Source: Methanobacteriota archaeon (GTDB taxonomy: Archaea; Thermoplasmatota; Poseidoniia; MGIII; CG-Epi1). Taken from it: a stretch of DNA of 33,490 bases. Both the position numbers and the translations under genes were made by a program. The DNA is taken from NCBI GenBank assembly GCA_029977605.1, contig JAPOKN010000005.1, positions 1 through 33,490 of the forward strand. Reading direction: 5' to 3'. The notes beneath the pieces are model-generated. The model made no database searches. It was not told the DNA's origin and worked only from the letters and a program-made list of their open reading frames with translations. Below are positions 28,944-33,490 of the stretch, one piece after another (the stretch's first letter is position 1; each line of letters begins with the position of its first letter).

Positions 28944-30824
28944 CTAATCTTTGTTATGCATGGAATCATAATCTGCTTCTGTTGTTTCCGCTAATAATTT
29001 CCTTATCCTATTATCTTCAGCTTTGGCATCTTCTATTCCTGCATCAATATCTACTCGGTAAAGCAAAATCGCACCTAACAAAAGAAGGAATGCAATACTG
29101 AATATTCCAGCACGACTATCATACATTACTGACATGAAGAAGTAAAGAGCTGGACCTAAAAATGCTGCTACTTTATTAAAGAATCCAAGAAAGCTGTAAA
29201 ATTCAGTACTTCGAGTTTCAGGAACAATCTGACCAAATAAACTACGTGCAAGTCCCTGTGAACCACCCAACAAAGTTCCCATAAAACAGCCAAGAACGAT
29301 AAATTGAAGAAAGACACCCATCCCTAATGGTTTCCAAATATTATCTCTAGCCCATATAGGAATGCTATCTAAAACACCATCACCCAAATTAGTTGGGTGA
29401 TCTACACCAACATTAGCTTCACCATCTAATACTCCGCCGAGTATACTCACACTAAATCTAGTACTATTAATCGAATCTACAAAAGAAGTAAGATTTGAAT
29501 TCGGAATTCCCAAAAGTAAAATCTTATTTGGCTCATCTTCTGAGTCTCCCCAAGACCATTCTAAAATATCTTTATCGTCATCATTAACTTCAGTAGGAAG
29601 AATATAAGCCCATTGTTTTGCCCAAGCTTGTTCGTCAAATTCATCATCCTCATAATCTAGTTTCTGAGCTAAATCATTAGCTGACCAGGAAACATAAACC
29701 GAATATGCGCTATCTTCCTCATTCCATTCATATAATATGTCATAATCTTCATGCGTTTCCAATTCTAATGGAGCAAAACCGAGCCCTGCAAAACATAAAA
29801 CAACCCAACCACAAATCGAAATCATCAAAGCTTGTTTGGTACCTTTACTCTCTGCTAATTTAGTAAATAATATAGCTGATGGAGCTGCAACAAATTGCAC
29901 AACGAGAAGAGCAATTATAAGCCCTGTAAAACCAATACCTAAAACAGTAGTTCCATACACACCAGCTAATGCAGTTACAGTATTTATTCCATCAATAAAT
30001 AAAAAGTAAGCAAGCATGTAAAGGAATAAATGAGGAAAGTCTTTGTAATCTCTCAAAGTTTGAGTAACTTCACCAACTGCAAATCTTGCAGCATCCTGGA
30101 ATTTTAGCTTTTCCATTTCGTTTTCAACTGGAGGTTCAGGAACCCAGGCAAATGTAATCAGTGCAAAACCATACCACCAAATTCCAGATGAAGCTAACGA
30201 GAATTGAACTGCCCATTCAGCAAAATCGGTTGCTAGTAGTATAATAAGATGAATAACTAGAAGAATCCCTGCACCTAAGTAACCATAAGCAAATGCGCGA
30301 TTTGAAATATCATCTAATTCATCTGGCTTACCAAGATGAGGCAATAATGCATTGTAAAAAACTCCAGCTCCATTGAGACCAATATTAGCAAAAAGATACA
30401 TCACCATAATCCATATCCACGATGCATTTCCGAATAGAGGCGCTAATGCAATAAGGAAAGTCCCTCCAGCACCTACTACTGTTAGAACCTTTAACCAACG
30501 CATTTTTACAAGTCGACGATCGGCTATAACACCTAAAGGTGGACTTATTATTGCTACGGAAAGTGTAGAAATAGCTATAACAAGAGACAAGACAGCATCA
30601 GCAGTCATCGACTGTGAAAAAAGTGAGACTGTAAGTCCATTAGCCTTAAGGAATAATGCAGTATACCACACAGGAATAATTGCTAAGGTAACACTACACT
30701 CGAAAGCTGATTTGGCCCAGTCATAATAGCCATAACCACTAATTGCCTTTTCTTTATCTTCAGGGAGATTTTTTAACTTAGAACCTAAACTAAAAAGTCT
30801 AGTAATTGGATCTGCCATATTCAA
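28944..30824 (-). CDS. MFS transporter, UMF1/Atg22-like, with large hydrophilic insertion
   Basis: ISGYGYYDWAKSAFECSVTLAIIPVWY, SPPLGVIADRR, GSQGLARSLFGQIVPETRSTEFYSFLGFFNKVAAFLGP; ~140 aa acidic insertion between TM segments. Confidence 0.9.
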   Translation of the reverse strand: MNMADPITRLFSLGSKLKNLPEDKEKAISGYGYYDWAKSAFECSVTLAIIPVWYTALFLKANGLTVSLFSQSMTADAVLSLVIAISTLSVAIISPPLGVIADRRLVKMRWLKVLTVVGAGGTFLIALAPLFGNASWIWIMVMYLFANIGLNGAGVFYNALLPHLGKPDELDDISNRAFAYGYLGAGILLVIHLIILLATDFAEWAVQFSLASSGIWWYGFALITFAWVPEPPVENEMEKLKFQDAARFAVGEVTQTLRDYKDFPHLFLYMLAYFLFIDGINTVTALAGVYGTTVLGIGFTGLIIALLVVQFVAAPSAILFTKLAESKGTKQALMISICGWVVLCFAGLGFAPLELETHEDYDILYEWNEEDSAYSVYVSWSANDLAQKLDYEDDEFDEQAWAKQWAYILPTEVNDDDKDILEWSWGDSEDEPNKILLLGIPNSNLTSFVDSINSTRFSVSILGGVLDGEANVGVDHPTNLGDGVLDSIPIWARDNIWKPLGMGVFLQFIVLGCFMGTLLGGSQGLARSLFGQIVPETRSTEFYSFLGFFNKVAAFLGPALYFFMSVMYDSRAGIFSIAFLLLLGAILLYRVDIDAGIEDAKAEDNRIRKLLAETTEADYDSMHNKD

Positions 30825-30882
30825 CGATAGACAGGTGGTTTAAATATAGATGACCTATATGTTTCTAGAAAATAAACAGAAA

Positions 30883-31473
30883 CTATTTATTCCATTCAAG
30901 TGCCTTGTCTAGAAAATTTTGGAAAATTTCAGCACCGAATTCTGTATTCTCAACCTCTGGATGATACTGAACGCCAGCGTAAGGAAGTGTTTCATGCTGC
31001 ATTACTTGTACTTGACATGCATCGGAAGAAGCTAATATTCTGAATCCATTTGGCATCTTGTGTACTTCATCGTTATGAGATTCCCATACATTAAATTCTT
31101 TCGGGAATCCTTTCAAAATCCATCCTTCCTCAATAAGTGTGACTAATGAAGAACCAAATTCAGGAACTTCAGCTGGCCCTGCTTCTCCCTCAAAATGAGT
31201 TGCCATGTACTGATGACCCACGCAAATACCCAAAATAGGCCATTTCTCTAAATCTAAATATTCTGAAGTTAATCCTAAAGCTTCAGACTCGCTTTCTATT
31301 CGAGGAGCTCCACCGGACAGTACTAGAGCTTGAAACCTATCTAATTCTTCAATTGGTGTAACATTAGATATTATTTCTGCTCTACATCCAAGATAATTCA
31401 GAACTCTATATTCTCTGTGTGTCCACTGCCCACCATTGTCTACAACGGCTATTGGGAAATTGTCGTATGACAT
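30883..31473 (-). CDS. guaAA: GMP synthase glutamine amidotransferase subunit
   Basis: IAVVDNGGQWTHREYRVLNYLG, LSGGAPRIE, GICVGHQYMA, GVQYHPEVENTEFG. Confidence 0.93.
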   Translation of the reverse strand: MSYDNFPIAVVDNGGQWTHREYRVLNYLGCRAEIISNVTPIEELDRFQALVLSGGAPRIESESEALGLTSEYLDLEKWPILGICVGHQYMATHFEGEAGPAEVPEFGSSLVTLIEEGWILKGFPKEFNVWESHNDEVHKMPNGFRILASSDACQVQVMQHETLPYAGVQYHPEVENTEFGAEIFQNFLDKALEWNK

Positions 31474-31474
31474 A

Positions 31475-33490
31475 CTAGTTTTCAGGAATCTCCTGCTTTA
31501 ACCTTTCTAATCTTTTGGACCTGTCGGTCGCGAATTTAGCTATAGATTTCATTACCCATCTAGGACTTAGATGCGCTTCATCAATAATTTGTTCTAGACT
31601 ACCGCCAGTTCTCCATCTATTGTCCCAATCTGGAGATAATGAATAATCTGCTACTACTCTATTAGATATCCAATTTTTCATAACATTCAATCCAGTGTTA
31701 GTGATAATCATAGAATCTGCCCATTCTTGATCTCCAATAATAGATGATTTATATTGTGAATCTTGCATATCAAAAAGTTCCCATGATATTGCTGAAACAA
31801 TTTTAACATTATATTTAGAGCTAATATCATCAAGGATAGAGACGACGGTGTTAGTAGAACTAGTTCCTCTAACAATAATTACACCATCTCGTGGACGCTC
31901 GTCATAATCTCTTATCAGGTAAGCACCTTTAGAAGCATCAAAATAACTAGCCATGCCCATTTTTTCCCTATCTGGAACCTCTATAGCTGGTCGAGTTAAG
32001 TGAAGCGCTACTATTGGAACGTCTGTTGAAAAAGCAGCTGCTAGGGCTGGTGCAACATCATTATGCTCCCAAGGATGGAGATTAATGATATGGCCCTTTG
32101 GGAAAAGCTGAGTAACTCCTGGTGCAAAAATACCAAAATGAGTTCTACTATCTTCTGCGGTCTCTGGACCTGAGTGACCTGCTATCCACAATAACTTACC
32201 TACTTTGATTTGTGAGTCTTGGGCAACCTGGCTAAAAAGTCGAATTGGACCGTATTTTAGATAACTGAAAGAACCATACGTACTGAATGAACCAATAAAT
32301 CCGTTAAAAGAATCAATAGTATCTGAATTGAAATTAACTGTAGACAAACCGGCCATCATACCTGAATTTGCAAATTCAGTTATACCTTGTGGCATAAGTG
32401 GTGATGATGTATTGTTTTCTTTACTGTACATGCCCAAATCTTCCATATCTCCCCAACCTTTTGAGAAACCTGAAATATTTGTTGAGTCTGCTAAATCCGC
32501 TGACATCGCCACAAACAAAGGACGGTCATAATTTTCTCTAGAATAAGAGTTTAACCATGAAGCTATTTTAGAGAAGCCTACTCTATTTGGAACCTTATCA
32601 CCAGGATTAGCAAATAATTCTGAAGGATAGTTTGAAAAGTTAAATAGTTCTTTGTCGTCAAGAGGATTGCTGTTTTTAACTTTGCAAGAAGATATCTCAT
32701 TAGGTACTGAGTCTCCTAATTCAACTAAACGGTCTGCTAGATAATCAACTAAATCTTGATTATTGCGCAAAACTGAAAAAATAGTTTCTAAGTAAGATGA
32801 ACCTTGGGAAACTTGCTCTTCTCTAGATGGCGCTGCCTCCTCACCGAAATTATCAAAACTAACGTTGTATTTAGATGCGAAGTCTTCTTTAGTTTTCCAG
32901 AACAATTCTGAATTCCTCTTATGCGGAGAACCATGTGATTTCTCATCGAACTTGTGATAGCCTCGTCCTTTACGTGACTTAGCAAAAACCATTTTTGGAA
33001 TTGCTGAATTAGATTTTCCAACGATTAAATTATAATATGCTTTAGTGAAGGAATCCCAATCTTCGCAATTATCTGTACCTTCTACATGCCATCCGCTTGT
33101 TTCAAAAAGCTCCTTGGGGGTTGAATTAACTATGCTGCTGAATGGGCGGCTATCAATACCATAATCATTCCAATCAATGTAATAAACTAAATTTCCAAGG
33201 CCAAGTCCCCAAGCTGAATTTAAAGTCTCTAGTGTAACACCAGTACTCAAACCACCTTCTCCTTCAAAAGCAAAAACTTTCACTTCTTCAGTTCCTGCCA
33301 ATTTATGGGCTAGAGCTGCACCTGCTGCTGCAGGAGAGCCGTGGCCGCTTGGTCCGGTGTTAAATTTGAAGAAAAGCGTCTTACCTTCCATTTCCGCGTG
33401 GCCTGGAAGTCCTTTATTTTGTCTTAGAGTAAGTAAATCTTCCCAAACCAACTGAAATTCATCACCGTTCTTAACTAAATATTTGGAATC
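31475..33490 (-). CDS. Transketolase-family TPP enzyme, partial (N-terminus beyond right edge)
   Basis: NTGPSGHGSPAAAGAALAHKLAG, HGSPHKRNSELFW, NLHPWEHNDVAPALAAAF. The frame is open to the window edge (DSKYLVKNGDEFQLVWEDLL), so the track's TTG start at 33451 is probably not real. Confidence 0.88.
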   Translation of the reverse strand, partial: DSKYLVKNGDEFQLVWEDLLTLRQNKGLPGHAEMEGKTLFFKFNTGPSGHGSPAAAGAALAHKLAGTEEVKVFAFEGEGGLSTGVTLETLNSAWGLGLGNLVYYIDWNDYGIDSRPFSSIVNSTPKELFETSGWHVEGTDNCEDWDSFTKAYYNLIVGKSNSAIPKMVFAKSRKGRGYHKFDEKSHGSPHKRNSELFWKTKEDFASKYNVSFDNFGEEAAPSREEQVSQGSSYLETIFSVLRNNQDLVDYLADRLVELGDSVPNEISSCKVKNSNPLDDKELFNFSNYPSELFANPGDKVPNRVGFSKIASWLNSYSRENYDRPLFVAMSADLADSTNISGFSKGWGDMEDLGMYSKENNTSSPLMPQGITEFANSGMMAGLSTVNFNSDTIDSFNGFIGSFSTYGSFSYLKYGPIRLFSQVAQDSQIKVGKLLWIAGHSGPETAEDSRTHFGIFAPGVTQLFPKGHIINLHPWEHNDVAPALAAAFSTDVPIVALHLTRPAIEVPDREKMGMASYFDASKGAYLIRDYDERPRDGVIIVRGTSSTNTVVSILDDISSKYNVKIVSAISWELFDMQDSQYKSSIIGDQEWADSMIITNTGLNVMKNWISNRVVADYSLSPDWDNRWRTGGSLEQIIDEAHLSPRWVMKSIAKFATDRSKRLERLKQEIPEN

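Noticed and set aside
33449-33451. TTG as the true start of transketolase
   Set aside because: The frame stays open with sensible sequence to the window edge; the real start is outside.
1-33490. CRISPR array, transposase, integrase, toxin-antitoxin or defence island
   Set aside because: No regular repeats, terminal inverted repeats or recognisable mobile/defence proteins seen on either strand.

Overview
This is a 33.5 kb AT-rich archaeal chromosome segment. The gene set (DP2 DNA polymerase, aIF1A, Rio1, a Pno1/Dim2-like KH protein, RNase P RNA, Rpp21) and the large secreted PKD/CARDB-type proteins suggest a planktonic Thermoplasmatota lineage such as Marine Group II/III; the lineage is an inference. 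I see no CRISPR array, transposon, prophage or intein. The left edge holds the N-terminal ~1646 codons of a giant exported protein that is missing from the ORF track because it runs off the window. Next come a trm5-like/gcvH/gcvT operon, a divergent aIF1A-Rio1-KH cluster, an MBL hydrolase plus a QueD-like gene, a secreted S8 protease, a tRNA-Arg(GCG), purE, Rpp21, a novel membrane protein, a CoaE-like kinase and methylmalonyl-CoA mutase. RNase P RNA (rnpB, + strand, ~17785-18082) is clear. A tight five-gene run follows on the minus strand: polC(DP2)-birA-M23 peptidase-metzincin-like lipoprotein-VanZ. After that are an ABC-type permease with two small Cys-rich proteins, an acyl-CoA dehydrogenase, two tandem UMF1/Atg22-type MFS transporters, guaAA and a right-truncated transketolase. 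The observations I rate highest are a QueD homolog that has lost all three zinc-binding histidines while keeping the catalytic residues, the envelope-type hydrolase module fused to the DP2/birA transcription unit, and a UMF1 transporter with a ~140 aa hydrophilic insertion.
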